Shown: positions 7,378 to 15,175, numbered from the stretch's first letter. The stretch is 16,776 bases of DNA from Solobacterium sp. UBA3691 (GCA_002372175.1 DFIS01000085.1:1-16776), one strand, 5' to 3'. Program-made: numbers and translations. Notes: a model not told the origin generated them from the letters alone.

Positions 7378-7415
7378 AAAAAAATGCGGGTCTTACCCGC
7401 ATCTTACCCGCATTT
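7378..7415 (-). terminator. Intrinsic terminator of the minus-strand MATE gene, with two alternative stems
   Basis: On the minus strand the stop codon overlaps the hairpin, which ends in a run of seven T (plus-strand A at 7378-7384). The arm at 7384-7391 can pair with 7395-7402 (8 bp, 3-base loop). Alternatively 7382-7391 can pair with 7406-7415 (10 bp, 14-base loop), because an 11-bp unit TCTTACCCGCA is directly repeated at 7391-7401 and 7402-7412. Confidence 0.85.
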
Positions 7416-8784
7416 ATGCTTTCACTTTCCGGTCTACGGAGTGGATCCACTTGCCTGAGTGCAGACGGGATACACACCATACGGACTTGATCGCATAGTC
7501 AAGACGCAGACAAAGCATCGTCAGCCATGCCGGCCAATGCAGCACCAGTCCTGCCACCGCACCAAGGGGCAGAGATACCAGCCACATGAAGAGGATATCC
7601 GCCTTCATCAGGAACTTCGTATCGCCGCCGCCGCGCAGGACGCCCTTGGTCATGACCGACTGGATCGCCTGGAAGAAGACGATCAGGGCATAGGCATGCA
7701 TAAGCTCTTTGGCAATGACGACAGTCTCCGGTGTCAGTGAATAGAGCCTGATGGATACAGGACCGAGGAAGAAGACCAGTACAGCCGTGACCGCACCGAA
7801 GATGACACTGAGCATGTAGAAGGTCTCTGCTTCCTGCATGGCACGTTCGTGGTCTCCGGCACCGATGGAATGTCCGGTAATAATACCGGAAGCGTTGGAA
7901 ATACCCTGGATCACAACGGTCATCAGACGGTCAAGGACCTGACAGATCGCATTGGCCGCAACCACGGCAGAACCCATATGCCCGAGGATGATGCTCAGGA
8001 CCGTACCGCCAAAGCCAAGCAGGGAATCACTGACCAGGACCGGAGCACCGAGACGGAAGTAGTTGGCAAAGAATTCACCGGAAGGATTGTGAAGCAGATC
8101 CTTCGGACGGAAGCCAAGCTTCCTGTCAAGTCTGAAGATAAAGATAAAGGTGACCAGGAACTCTGCGGTTCTGGCAATCAGCGTACCGAGAGCAGCACCG
8201 GCGATCTCCATGCGGGGAGCACCGAACTTACCGAAGATGAAGATGTAGTTGCCGAGGATATTGACGACAAACGAGATGATCGATACGATCAGACCGAGTC
8301 TGGCTTCACCGACGGAACGCATCAGCTGGGCTGCCACAAGACCGGTGCCGTGGATCAGGTAGATAAACGTCGTAATGCGAAGATATTTGACACCCTCCGT
8401 GATAACTGCCGCTTCGTTGGTGTAGATGCCCATGATCTGGGCGGGGAAGCACCAGGTGATGACAGCGAAGATCACAGCCAGACCCGAAGCCAGGCGCAGA
8501 GCCATGTTGAAGGTCTCACGTACTTTCTCGATCTCACGGGCACCCCAGTACTGTGCAGCCAGGACACTGGAGCCGCCGATGATACCCATACAGAAGATAT
8601 TGAAGATCATGTAGAACTGGTTGGCGAGACTGGATGCAGAGAGCTGGATCTCTCCGAAGCTTCCGAGCATCATCGTATCCAGCATATTGACACCCATGTT
8701 TATTGCCTGCTGGAGGGCTACCGGCAGCATGATTGCCAGGACCCTGCTGTAGAATTCTTTTTCTTTGATCAGTTGGAACTTCAT
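7414..8784 (-). CDS. MATE-family multidrug/toxin efflux transporter
   Basis: A 456-residue integral membrane protein with about twelve hydrophobic segments in two six-helix halves, the normal size for MATE antiporters (NorM/DinF superfamily). Typical patterns are visible: LPVALQQAINMGVNMLDTMMLG in TM1 (quoted in part: MLDTMMLG), IIGGSSVLAAQYWGA, and the second-half GISNASGIITGHSIGAGD. MATE proteins export cationic drugs or metabolites in exchange for Na+ or H+. The start is fixed by GGGAGG on the minus strand (8796-8791), 6 bases before the ATG. It is transcribed away from the galactoside operon and ends in its own terminator. A second MATE gene at 15228-16610 is clearly a different subgroup by sequence. 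The substrate cannot be told from sequence. Confidence 0.94.
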   Translation of the reverse strand: MKFQLIKEKEFYSRVLAIMLPVALQQAINMGVNMLDTMMLGSFGEIQLSASSLANQFYMIFNIFCMGIIGGSSVLAAQYWGAREIEKVRETFNMALRLASGLAVIFAVITWCFPAQIMGIYTNEAAVITEGVKYLRITTFIYLIHGTGLVAAQLMRSVGEARLGLIVSIISFVVNILGNYIFIFGKFGAPRMEIAGAALGTLIARTAEFLVTFIFIFRLDRKLGFRPKDLLHNPSGEFFANYFRLGAPVLVSDSLLGFGGTVLSIILGHMGSAVVAANAICQVLDRLMTVVIQGISNASGIITGHSIGAGDHERAMQEAETFYMLSVIFGAVTAVLVFFLGPVSIRLYSLTPETVVIAKELMHAYALIVFFQAIQSVMTKGVLRGGGDTKFLMKADILFMWLVSLPLGAVAGLVLHWPAWLTMLCLRLDYAIKSVWCVSRLHSGKWIHSVDRKVKA

Positions 8785-8818
8785 ACTGTACCTCCCATTG
8801 TTGACATATACAACGATG

Positions 8819-8827
8819 AATATAGCA
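8819..8827 (-). promoter_or_regulatory. Candidate extended -10 promoter of the minus-strand MATE gene
   Basis: On the minus strand TGCTATATT (8827-8819) fits an extended -10 element. A partial -35 match (ATTACA, 18-base spacing) lies upstream. The predicted start near 8812 leaves a leader of about 28 bases containing the strong GGGAGG. Confidence 0.45.
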
Positions 8828-8872
8828 CAATCTGTACAGAAGTGTAATTAAAGCCGTTATTTTCCATAAATA

Positions 8873-8901
8873 TTTTCATAGCCTGCCTTAATAATGATAA
8901 A
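8873..8901 (+). promoter_or_regulatory. Weak candidate promoter of the galactoside operon
   Basis: TTTTCA (8873-8878) and GATAAA (8896-8901) are separated by 17 bases, each a 4/6 match. This AT-rich stretch of the 154-bp divergent region is the only place upstream of the GH2 gene where I find a plausible pair. A weak promoter would be usual for an operon that needs an activator. Confidence 0.35.
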
Positions 8902-8908
8902 GTATTAA
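8888..8908. promoter_or_regulatory. Possible operator dyad upstream of the GH2 gene
   Basis: TTAATA (8888-8893) and TATTAA (8903-8908) are inverted arms separated by 9 bases, overlapping the candidate -10 region of the galactoside operon. AT-rich arms of 6 bp can arise by chance, so this is only a candidate regulator site. Confidence 0.3.
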
Positions 8909-8938
8909 TAAACAGAGTTTGTTGTGAAAGGACATCCT

Positions 8939-11287
8939 ATGATCAAATTGAATAATGGCTGGGAGTATATCTCCGCATGGAATGAACGTTTTTCTTACGG
9001 AGAAGGAGAACCCGAAGAGATCGTACGCATACCGCATACGGTCAAAGAAATACCTCTTCATTACGCAGATCACCATGACTATGAACTGATATCCGGATAC
9101 AGAAAGAAGGTCTTTATCCCGAAGGAGGATGAAGGCAAGCGTCTGTTCCTGCGTTTTGACGGTGTTGCGCATCTTTCACAGGTGTATGTCAACGGTACCC
9201 TGTGTGCTGAACATAACTGCGGTTATACAGCCTTCCGTGCCGAGATCACCGATCTTGTCAGATACGGAGAAGAGAACCTGGTCGCCGTGCGTGTGGATTC
9301 TACCGAGAATGGTGCGGTGCCGCCGTTTGGCTTTGTGATCGACTATCTGACCTTCGGAGGCATCTACAGAGATGTCTGTCTGGAAGTAAGAAGCAGGACA
9401 TACATTCAGGATATGTATGTGACAACACCCGACACAAGAGCTGCCGGTATCGAGCTGACCCTGGACGGAGAGGCTGAAGGCATGCAGGTACGGTACCGGA
9501 TCTCTGACGGTGATCAGGTGATTGCCGAAAAGACCGTACCGGCAGAGATAAAGCATACGGATATTCCGTGCGGCAGTGTACGTCTCTGGGATATTGATGA
9601 TGCGTATCTCTATACGTGTACAGCAGAACTGCTGCAGGGTGATGAAGTGATCGATACGGTAACGAATACATTCGGTTTCCGTACCGTCAGCTTCTCCGAT
9701 ACGATGTTCTTCCTGAACCACAGACCGGTATTCCTGCGCGGTCTGAACAGACATCAGTGCTATCCGTATATCGGCTATGCGGCTGTCAAGCATCTGCAGG
9801 AAGAGGATGCCCGTATCCTCAAGGAAGAACTGAAGGTCAATGCGGTCAGAACATCGCACTATCCCGAGAGTCATGACTTTGTCGATGCCTGTGACAGACT
9901 GGGTCTTCTCGTGTTTACGGAGATCCCGGGCTGGCAGCACATCGGTGATCAGGCCTGGAAGGATCAGGCTGTACAGAATACAAGAGACATGATCATGCAG
10001 TACCGCCAGCATCCTTCGATCTTCCTGTGGGGTGTGCGCATCAACGAGAGTACCGATGATGATGAATTCTATACAAGAACGAATGCGGTGGCGCATCAGC
10101 TGGATCCGTACCGTCCTACCGGCGGTGTGCGGTATCTCGAAAAGAGTCATCTGCTCGAGGATGTCTATACCTTCAATGACTTCTCTCACGATGGTACGAA
10201 CAAGGGTGCCAAGGTTAAGAAGGATGTCTCGCCGGATGTGAATAAGCCTCTGATCATTACCGAAGCCAACGGACATATGTTCCCGACGAAGACATTTGAT
10301 CACTGGCAGAAACGCCAGGAACATGCGCTGCGTCATGCCAGAGTACTGAATGATGCCGGGGCGGACGGTACCCATGCCGGTGTCTTCCAGTGGTGCATGT
10401 TCGACTATCCGACACATAAGGATTTCGGCTCCGGTGACCGTGTCTGCTATCACGGTGTCATGGACTACTTCCGCAATCCGAAGCTGGCAGCGGCTGTCTA
10501 TGCGTCACAGTGCGAGGATGAACCGGTGCTGGAGATCGGCACACCGATGGATATCGGTGACTACCCGGCCGGACAGATCGGGGAGGTCTATGCCTTTACG
10601 AATGCCGATGAGGTCGTACTGTACAAGAATGATGAAAGAGTCGCATCGTTCAAGTCAAAAGGATGGAATGGCTTACTGCACGGACCGGTACTGATCAATG
10701 ATACGATCGGTGAACTGATCGAAAAGAATGAGGGATTCCCGAAGGCGGAGGCAGATCTTGTCAGAGAGTGCATGCTGGCGGCCCAGAAGTACGGGTTATC
10801 CAACCTGCCTGCACAGTACAAGGCCAAGCTTGCCTATGCAATGCTCAAATACAAACTGAAGTATGAGGATGGCTACCGTCTCTATGGTAAGTATGTCAGC
10901 AACTGGGGCGGAGAGTCTACGGTATGGCGGTTTGATGCGGTAAAGCACGGACAGGTCGTCAAGAGTGTTGTCAAGACACCGGATACACACCTGTCTCTCG
11001 ATGTAAGAGTCAGCCAGACCACCCTGCATGAGGGAGATACCTATGATATGTCTGCGGTCAGAGTACGCATACAGGACCGTTATGGTAATCCTGCTGTCTA
11101 TGCCCAGCTGCCGATACAGTTTAAGCTGACAGGAGATCTGCAGCTTGTCGGTCCTGCGGTGGTTACGGCAGAGGGCGGCATGTGCGGCACCTATGTCAGA
11201 ACTGTCGGTCACGGCGGTACAGCAGAACTGACGGTATGTGCAGAGGGACTGGAGCCTGTCACGGTTCAATTCACGATCGAGGGGTAA
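8939..11287 (+). CDS. Glycoside hydrolase family 2, beta-galactosidase-like
   Basis: A 782-residue cytoplasmic enzyme with no signal peptide. Domain order: N-terminal jelly-roll sugar-binding domain (about 1-150), Ig-like domain (about 160-250), TIM barrel (about 255-530), then linker and a C-terminal Ig/invasin-like domain (about 680-780). The acid/base is E370 in WGVRINES and the nucleophile is E442 in ITEANGH. The start is the ATG at 8939, because AAAGGA (8927-8932) sits 6 bases upstream; the GTG at 8924 overlaps that site. The N-x-K motif of beta-glucuronidases is not seen in the corresponding loop near RVCYHGVMDYFRNPK, so a beta-galactosidase is the better guess. It opens an operon with a MelB-like importer 6 bases downstream and a GH36 alpha-galactosidase, which supports galactoside use. 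The exact substrate is uncertain. Confidence 0.9.
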   Translation: MIKLNNGWEYISAWNERFSYGEGEPEEIVRIPHTVKEIPLHYADHHDYELISGYRKKVFIPKEDEGKRLFLRFDGVAHLSQVYVNGTLCAEHNCGYTAFRAEITDLVRYGEENLVAVRVDSTENGAVPPFGFVIDYLTFGGIYRDVCLEVRSRTYIQDMYVTTPDTRAAGIELTLDGEAEGMQVRYRISDGDQVIAEKTVPAEIKHTDIPCGSVRLWDIDDAYLYTCTAELLQGDEVIDTVTNTFGFRTVSFSDTMFFLNHRPVFLRGLNRHQCYPYIGYAAVKHLQEEDARILKEELKVNAVRTSHYPESHDFVDACDRLGLLVFTEIPGWQHIGDQAWKDQAVQNTRDMIMQYRQHPSIFLWGVRINESTDDDEFYTRTNAVAHQLDPYRPTGGVRYLEKSHLLEDVYTFNDFSHDGTNKGAKVKKDVSPDVNKPLIITEANGHMFPTKTFDHWQKRQEHALRHARVLNDAGADGTHAGVFQWCMFDYPTHKDFGSGDRVCYHGVMDYFRNPKLAAAVYASQCEDEPVLEIGTPMDIGDYPAGQIGEVYAFTNADEVVLYKNDERVASFKSKGWNGLLHGPVLINDTIGELIEKNEGFPKAEADLVRECMLAAQKYGLSNLPAQYKAKLAYAMLKYKLKYEDGYRLYGKYVSNWGGESTVWRFDAVKHGQVVKSVVKTPDTHLSLDVRVSQTTLHEGDTYDMSAVRVRIQDRYGNPAVYAQLPIQFKLTGDLQLVGPAVVTAEGGMCGTYVRTVGHGGTAELTVCAEGLEPVTVQFTIEG

Positions 11288-11293
11288 ACAAAG

Positions 11294-12676
11294 ATGAAAT
11301 CATCATTTAAACAAAACGCTGCGTTTGGCATCGGTGCCATAGGCAAGGATATGGTATATGCCCTGTCGGCTTCCTATGTCATGTTCTACTACCAGGATGT
11401 CCTGGGACTTTCCGCAACATTCGTCGGTACGATCCTGATGATCGCCCGTATCTTTGACGCCATCAACGATCCCTTCATGGGTATCCTGGTTGCCAAGACG
11501 AAGACGAAGTGGGGCAGGTTCCGTCCCTGGCTTCTCGGCGGAACGGTGCTGAATGCGTTCGTGCTGTATGCTTTGTTCAATGCCCCGAACCTTGAGGGTA
11601 CCGGTCTGATGGTCTTCTTCTCCGTCGTCTATATTCTCTGGGGCATGACGTACACGATGATGGATATACCGTACTGGTCGATGATCCCGGCAGTGACCGA
11701 GACGACCGAAGAGCGTGAACATCTGTCCGTTGTCGGCCGTACCTGTGCCGGTGTCGGCAATGCCCTGATCACGGTCTTTACGGTCATGGCGGTCAAGATG
11801 CTCGGCGGCAGCAGTCAGCGTCTCGGCTTCGGCAGACTGGCGTTGATCGTGGCTGTACTGTTTGTGATCACGGAAGTGATCTGTGTCATGTTTATCCGGG
11901 AGAAGCCGGAAAACAGCACGATGCAGACGACGACCGTCAGAGAGATGTTCAGAGCGCTGTTTGCGAATGATCAGGCCATGGTCACGGTCATGACGATCGT
12001 TCTGATCAACTGTGCCCTGTATATTACAAGCAACCTGATCATCTACTTCTTCAAGTATGATCTCGGCGGTGCTGACTGGGAGGGCAGCTATACACTGTTC
12101 AATACTGTCGGCGGCGGTTCCCAGATCCTGGGCATGATGTTACTGTATCCGCTGTTAAGAAAGAAGATGAGCAATATTTCGATCTTCAAGCTGTGCCTGG
12201 GGCTCTCCATTACCGGATATATCCTGATCCTGCTGGTATGCCTGGTCGGTCTCAGCAAGAACGTCATGGTCCTGTGCGGATGCGGACTGTTTGTCTTTCT
12301 GGCTAACGGTATGATGACCGTACTGACAACGGTCTTCCTGTCCAACAGTGTTGACTATGGTGAAGTACAGTCCGGTCACAGAGAAGAAAGCGTGATCTTC
12401 AGCATGCAGACGTTTGTGGTCAAGCTGGCCAGCGGTGTAGCAGTATTCCTGACCGGTATCGGTCTTGACCTGATTGGTCTTGTCGGCAACAGTGACAGCG
12501 GTGTGGCGGCAGAGGCACAGTCGGCGTCGACGATCCTGGGTCTGCGTCTTCTGATGACGATCCTGCCGATCTGCGGACTGATCGCAGCCTTCTTTGTCTT
12601 TACGAAGAACTTTATTCTGACCGATGAGAAGGTCAGAGAGATCGGTATCAAACTGAGAGGAGAAGATCATGCCTGA
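11294..12676 (+). CDS. melB: MelB-type galactoside:cation symporter (GPH family)
   Basis: A 460-residue, twelve-helix major facilitator of the glycoside-pentoside-hexuronide family. Counting from the ATG, residues known in Enterobacteriaceae MelB to bind sugar or cation are present at the same numbers: K18, D19, D55, D59, T121, D124, W128, R149 and K377. Motifs include IARIFDAINDPFMG (50-63) and MTYTMMDIPYWSMIP (118-132). This is strong support for import of melibiose-like alpha-galactosides driven by Na+, H+ or Li+. Ribosome site GAGGGG lies at 11279-11284, overlapping the stop region of the GH2 gene. The stop overlaps the GH36 start by 8 bases. Other GPH members (lactose, pentoside or glucuronide carriers) share part of this pattern, so the sugar should be read as a galactoside, probably melibiose or raffinose-type. 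Confidence 0.88.
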   Translation: MKSSFKQNAAFGIGAIGKDMVYALSASYVMFYYQDVLGLSATFVGTILMIARIFDAINDPFMGILVAKTKTKWGRFRPWLLGGTVLNAFVLYALFNAPNLEGTGLMVFFSVVYILWGMTYTMMDIPYWSMIPAVTETTEEREHLSVVGRTCAGVGNALITVFTVMAVKMLGGSSQRLGFGRLALIVAVLFVITEVICVMFIREKPENSTMQTTTVREMFRALFANDQAMVTVMTIVLINCALYITSNLIIYFFKYDLGGADWEGSYTLFNTVGGGSQILGMMLLYPLLRKKMSNISIFKLCLGLSITGYILILLVCLVGLSKNVMVLCGCGLFVFLANGMMTVLTTVFLSNSVDYGEVQSGHREESVIFSMQTFVVKLASGVAVFLTGIGLDLIGLVGNSDSGVAAEAQSASTILGLRLLMTILPICGLIAAFFVFTKNFILTDEKVREIGIKLRGEDHA

Positions 12677-14264
12677 ACTGAGCTGGACACTGATCTACGA
12701 ACAGGAAGGGAAAACGTATACCCGCAGCGGTAAGACACCCTTCACCGATGAGGTACATATCAGAGAGGACTTTACCGGGACGATCATCTCAGCCGAAGCT
12801 TCCGTGCTCATGCATGCCGAAGATCAGGCATCTGTCTTCATGAACGGATACCAGACCTGGACATACTGTCCCGAGTACCGTACAGACAGCCGGATCCGCG
12901 GTCTGCACGGTCTGCCGAAGTTTGGAGTTGACCGCTTTGCGCTGGACCGCTACGGGGATTATCACTTTGTGCAGTATCCCAACAAAAAGGGTATCCTGCA
13001 TGGCTTCTCATGGGGCTATATCCGCCACGGGGAGAAGTACCGCTTCTTTGGCTCGCTGAACGAACGTACAGGATATACGATGTTTACCTATGCCCACCAG
13101 GCAGGGGTACTGATGATACGCAAGGATGCCGAGGGTGTCTGTGTTAACGGTACATATGATCTCTTTGATCTGTACTTTACCGAAGGCAATGAGACGGAGG
13201 TCTTTGACAGCTGGTTTGCAAAGCTGCAGATCAGACCACGTACAACAAAGAAGCTGACAGGTTATTCTTCCTGGTACAACCGCTATCAGAATATCGATGC
13301 ACAGTCGATCACCCAGGATCTTGCCGGATGTAAGACGGTATTTGAACAAGGGGATCTCTTTCAGATCGATGATGGCTGGGAACCGTATGTCGGTGACTGG
13401 CTGGTGCCGGATGCGGTAAAATTCCCGCAGGGACTCAAGGGGATCACCGAAGAGATCCATTCCCTGGGATACAAGGCAGGACTCTGGCTGGCGCCGTTTG
13501 TGGCAGAAGAGAAGTCTTCGCTGTACCATGATCATCCCGACTGGTTCCTGAAACATGCCGGTGAACCCTGGAAGTGCGGTTCCAACTGGAGCGGTTTCTA
13601 TGCCCTGGATATCGATCATCCGGAGGTACAGGCATACCTGAAGGAGAGCTTCCGCAGAGTCTTTGACGAGTGGGGCTTTGACCTGGTCAAACTGGATTTC
13701 CTGTACGGGGCGGCACCGTTTGGCAATGAACGTGAATCACGGGCAGGCCGGATGTACAGGGCGATGGAGATGCTTCGTGAGTGGTGCGGGGATCATCTGA
13801 TCCTTGGCTGCGGGGTTCCCGTAATGCCTGCGTTTGGCATCGCGGATTACTGCCGCATCAGCTGTGATGTATCTCTGGACTGGAATGATAAGCCGTATAT
13901 GCGCATCATCCACCGTGAGCGTGTATCGACCAAACAGGCGGTCGGGAATATCCTCTCCCGCAGAGAACTCAATGGCAGAGCGTATCTCTCCGATCCGGAT
14001 GTCTTCTTCCTGCGTACGGAGAATCTGAAGCTCAGTGAGGAACAGAAAGTACTGCTGGCCAAGGTGGATGCACTGCTTGGCGGGGTCTGGCTGATCAGTG
14101 ATGATCCCGGCAGATATACACCTGAGCAGAAAGCCCTGTATAAGGAGCTGAGACAGCTTCTGCAGGCAGAGAATGTAAAGTATGATCCTGACCGGAAACA
14201 GATCAGGTATGTGTTAAACGGTGAACCGGAGGTACTGGATATCAGTCTCTTCACCGGGAGGTAG
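12669..14264 (+). CDS. Compact GH36 alpha-galactosidase
   Basis: A 531-residue cytoplasmic enzyme that releases terminal alpha-linked galactose from melibiose, raffinose-type sugars or galactomannan fragments. An N-terminal beta-sandwich (about 1-190) is followed by the TIM barrel (about 196-450) and a short C-terminal beta domain. Barrel signatures are QIDDGWE (D234, D235), KFPQGLK, GLWLAPF, then VKLDFLYG with the nucleophile D343, and RISCDVSLDW with the acid/base D400. The 57-residue spacing and the LAPF and LGCGVPVMPAFG blocks recall the compact Thermotoga maritima GalA (about 552 residues) rather than the roughly 720-residue GH36 enzymes. The start is set by AGGAGA (12658-12663) and overlaps the symporter stop (ATGCCTGA), so the two are translationally coupled. 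It is the alpha-galactosidase partner of the MelB-like carrier. Confidence 0.92.
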   Translation: MPELSWTLIYEQEGKTYTRSGKTPFTDEVHIREDFTGTIISAEASVLMHAEDQASVFMNGYQTWTYCPEYRTDSRIRGLHGLPKFGVDRFALDRYGDYHFVQYPNKKGILHGFSWGYIRHGEKYRFFGSLNERTGYTMFTYAHQAGVLMIRKDAEGVCVNGTYDLFDLYFTEGNETEVFDSWFAKLQIRPRTTKKLTGYSSWYNRYQNIDAQSITQDLAGCKTVFEQGDLFQIDDGWEPYVGDWLVPDAVKFPQGLKGITEEIHSLGYKAGLWLAPFVAEEKSSLYHDHPDWFLKHAGEPWKCGSNWSGFYALDIDHPEVQAYLKESFRRVFDEWGFDLVKLDFLYGAAPFGNERESRAGRMYRAMEMLREWCGDHLILGCGVPVMPAFGIADYCRISCDVSLDWNDKPYMRIIHRERVSTKQAVGNILSRRELNGRAYLSDPDVFFLRTENLKLSEEQKVLLAKVDALLGGVWLISDDPGRYTPEQKALYKELRQLLQAENVKYDPDRKQIRYVLNGEPEVLDISLFTGR

Positions 14265-14267
14265 TAT

Positions 14268-14699
14268 ATGACGATCTATGAACAGATCTTCCTTGCGCTG
14301 GATATCTTCCTGTTTGCGGTGATCATCCGCCTGATCAGGGTGTCCGCAAGTGCCGAAGTAACGATCAAGGTCAATGACGGCTGGGTCGTTCCTGCATTCT
14401 TCGCGGTGATTGCCGTGATCATCTTCTTCCGCTTCGACGGTCTGTTCAGAATCATTGAGATCCCGTGTGTACTGCTGATGGGTCTTCTGTATTTCAAGGT
14501 AGGCTACGGTCTGAACAAAGAGGGTATCATCATTGCCGGCAGACTGATCAGGTATGAAGATGCCGGGGAGCTTACCCTGGATAAGGAAAAAAACTGCCTG
14601 ACATACTTGAGAGGTATGTCGCCGGCAGCTCTTACATTCAGTGCTGATCAGTATGAGAAGATCGAAACGTATCTGAAGTCCTTAGATAAGCTGAAATAA
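14268..14699 (+). CDS. Small membrane protein of unknown function, last gene of the galactoside operon
   Basis: A 143-residue protein. Three hydrophobic segments (about 5-24, 42-57 and 62-80) are followed by a 60-residue soluble tail that begins GLNKEGIIIAG and has alternating beta-like strands and a final helix. This layout recalls small bacterial PH-like/DUF5673-type proteins, but I cannot assign a family. GGGAGG (14256-14261) gives a strong ribosome site and straddles the GH36 stop, so it is translated with the operon. Its role there is unknown; it has no sugar-binding or transport motif. The 3' end overlaps the convergent membrane-protein gene by 18 bases. Confidence 0.8.
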   Translation: MTIYEQIFLALDIFLFAVIIRLIRVSASAEVTIKVNDGWVVPAFFAVIAVIIFFRFDGLFRIIEIPCVLLMGLLYFKVGYGLNKEGIIIAGRLIRYEDAGELTLDKEKNCLTYLRGMSPAALTFSADQYEKIETYLKSLDKLK

Positions 14700-15140
14700 A
14701 GCGTAGATAAAGAACAGTGCTGAGGCAACAGGAATCAGCTCAATAAAACCTGAAACAGAAAGTGTCTGAGAGAATCCTTCGGGGTACTCAAGGACACCTT
14801 CTTTTGCCTGATGGGTAAGATACATGCCGGTACCGAAGATGCCGGCATTATTAATGACCAGTGCCAGTATGGCGGAGATGCCAAGCAGGGAGGACAGGCG
14901 GAAGTTCTCTGCCAGCGTTTTGCGGAAGAAGAAAAGGATCGCAGCCTCACCGATGCCGAAGAGGACCTTGGAGACGACCGAGATCATCAGCACACGCAGG
15001 CGCATCTTCACCTGGTTGAGATCAACATCGGGCAAATAGGCAACATCATCCGCAGTCTTATATACGATATGTCTGACGATCAGATACGAGAAGAGGGAAG
15101 TGACCGCCAGCAGGATCATGATCAGATAGTACGATTTCAT
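14682..15140 (-). CDS. Four-helix membrane protein resembling a V-ATPase proteolipid (subunit K-like)
   Basis: A 152-residue protein with four predicted helices (about 5-27, 49-72, 84-108 and 126-150) arranged as two hairpins. In the second hairpin a polar loop with YPEGFSQ leads into a helix containing SGFIELIPV. The Glu (E134) lies 14 residues after the loop Pro (P120), the same offset as between the PE loop and the ion-binding Glu of V-type subunit K. The length also matches subunit K (about 156 residues). The glycine-rich packing of true c/K rings is mostly absent, and no other ATPase gene is in the window. I choose the ATG at 15140 rather than 15197, because an extended -10 (TGGTATAAT) lies just upstream and the longer form would start before it. 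No Shine-Dalgarno is visible. Function is unproven. Confidence 0.7.
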   Translation of the reverse strand: MKSYYLIMILLAVTSLFSYLIVRHIVYKTADDVAYLPDVDLNQVKMRLRVLMISVVSKVLFGIGEAAILFFFRKTLAENFRLSSLLGISAILALVINNAGIFGTGMYLTHQAKEGVLEYPEGFSQTLSVSGFIELIPVASALFFIYALFQLI

Positions 15141-15146
15141 ATAGGT

Positions 15147-15155
15147 ATTATACCA
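15147..15155 (-). promoter_or_regulatory. Extended -10 promoter, apparently leaderless, of the proteolipid-like gene
   Basis: On the minus strand TGGTATAAT (15155-15147) is a perfect extended -10. The ATG begins 7 bases after its last T, exactly where transcription would be expected to start, and no ribosome site lies between. I find no convincing -35 box, as is common for extended -10 promoters. Confidence 0.6.
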
Positions 15156-15175
15156 AGATATATAAACATAGCAGA

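Noticed and set aside
7391..7412. Tandem 11-bp repeat as a mini CRISPR or iteron
   Set aside because: Only two abutting copies exist and they lie inside a terminator hairpin; there is no spacer pattern or cas/rep gene.
8801..8831. TTGACA on the plus strand as the -35 of the GH2 operon
   Set aside because: No acceptable -10 hexamer lies 16-18 bases downstream; the nearest AT-rich hexamers are at 14 or 19 bases.
7849..8847. Long open frame (332 codons) on the plus strand
   Set aside because: It lies antisense to the MATE gene, gives a charged low-complexity protein with no fold, and has no ribosome site. It is a codon-bias shadow.
8846..8862. Possible catabolite (cre) site around AAAGCCGTTATTTT
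   Set aside because: Only the central CG and a few positions match; the G and the terminal CA of the consensus are missing.
9176..10453. Long open frame (425 codons) on the minus strand
   Set aside because: It lies inside the GH2 gene, whose domains and catalytic residues are clear on the plus strand. No family resemblance.
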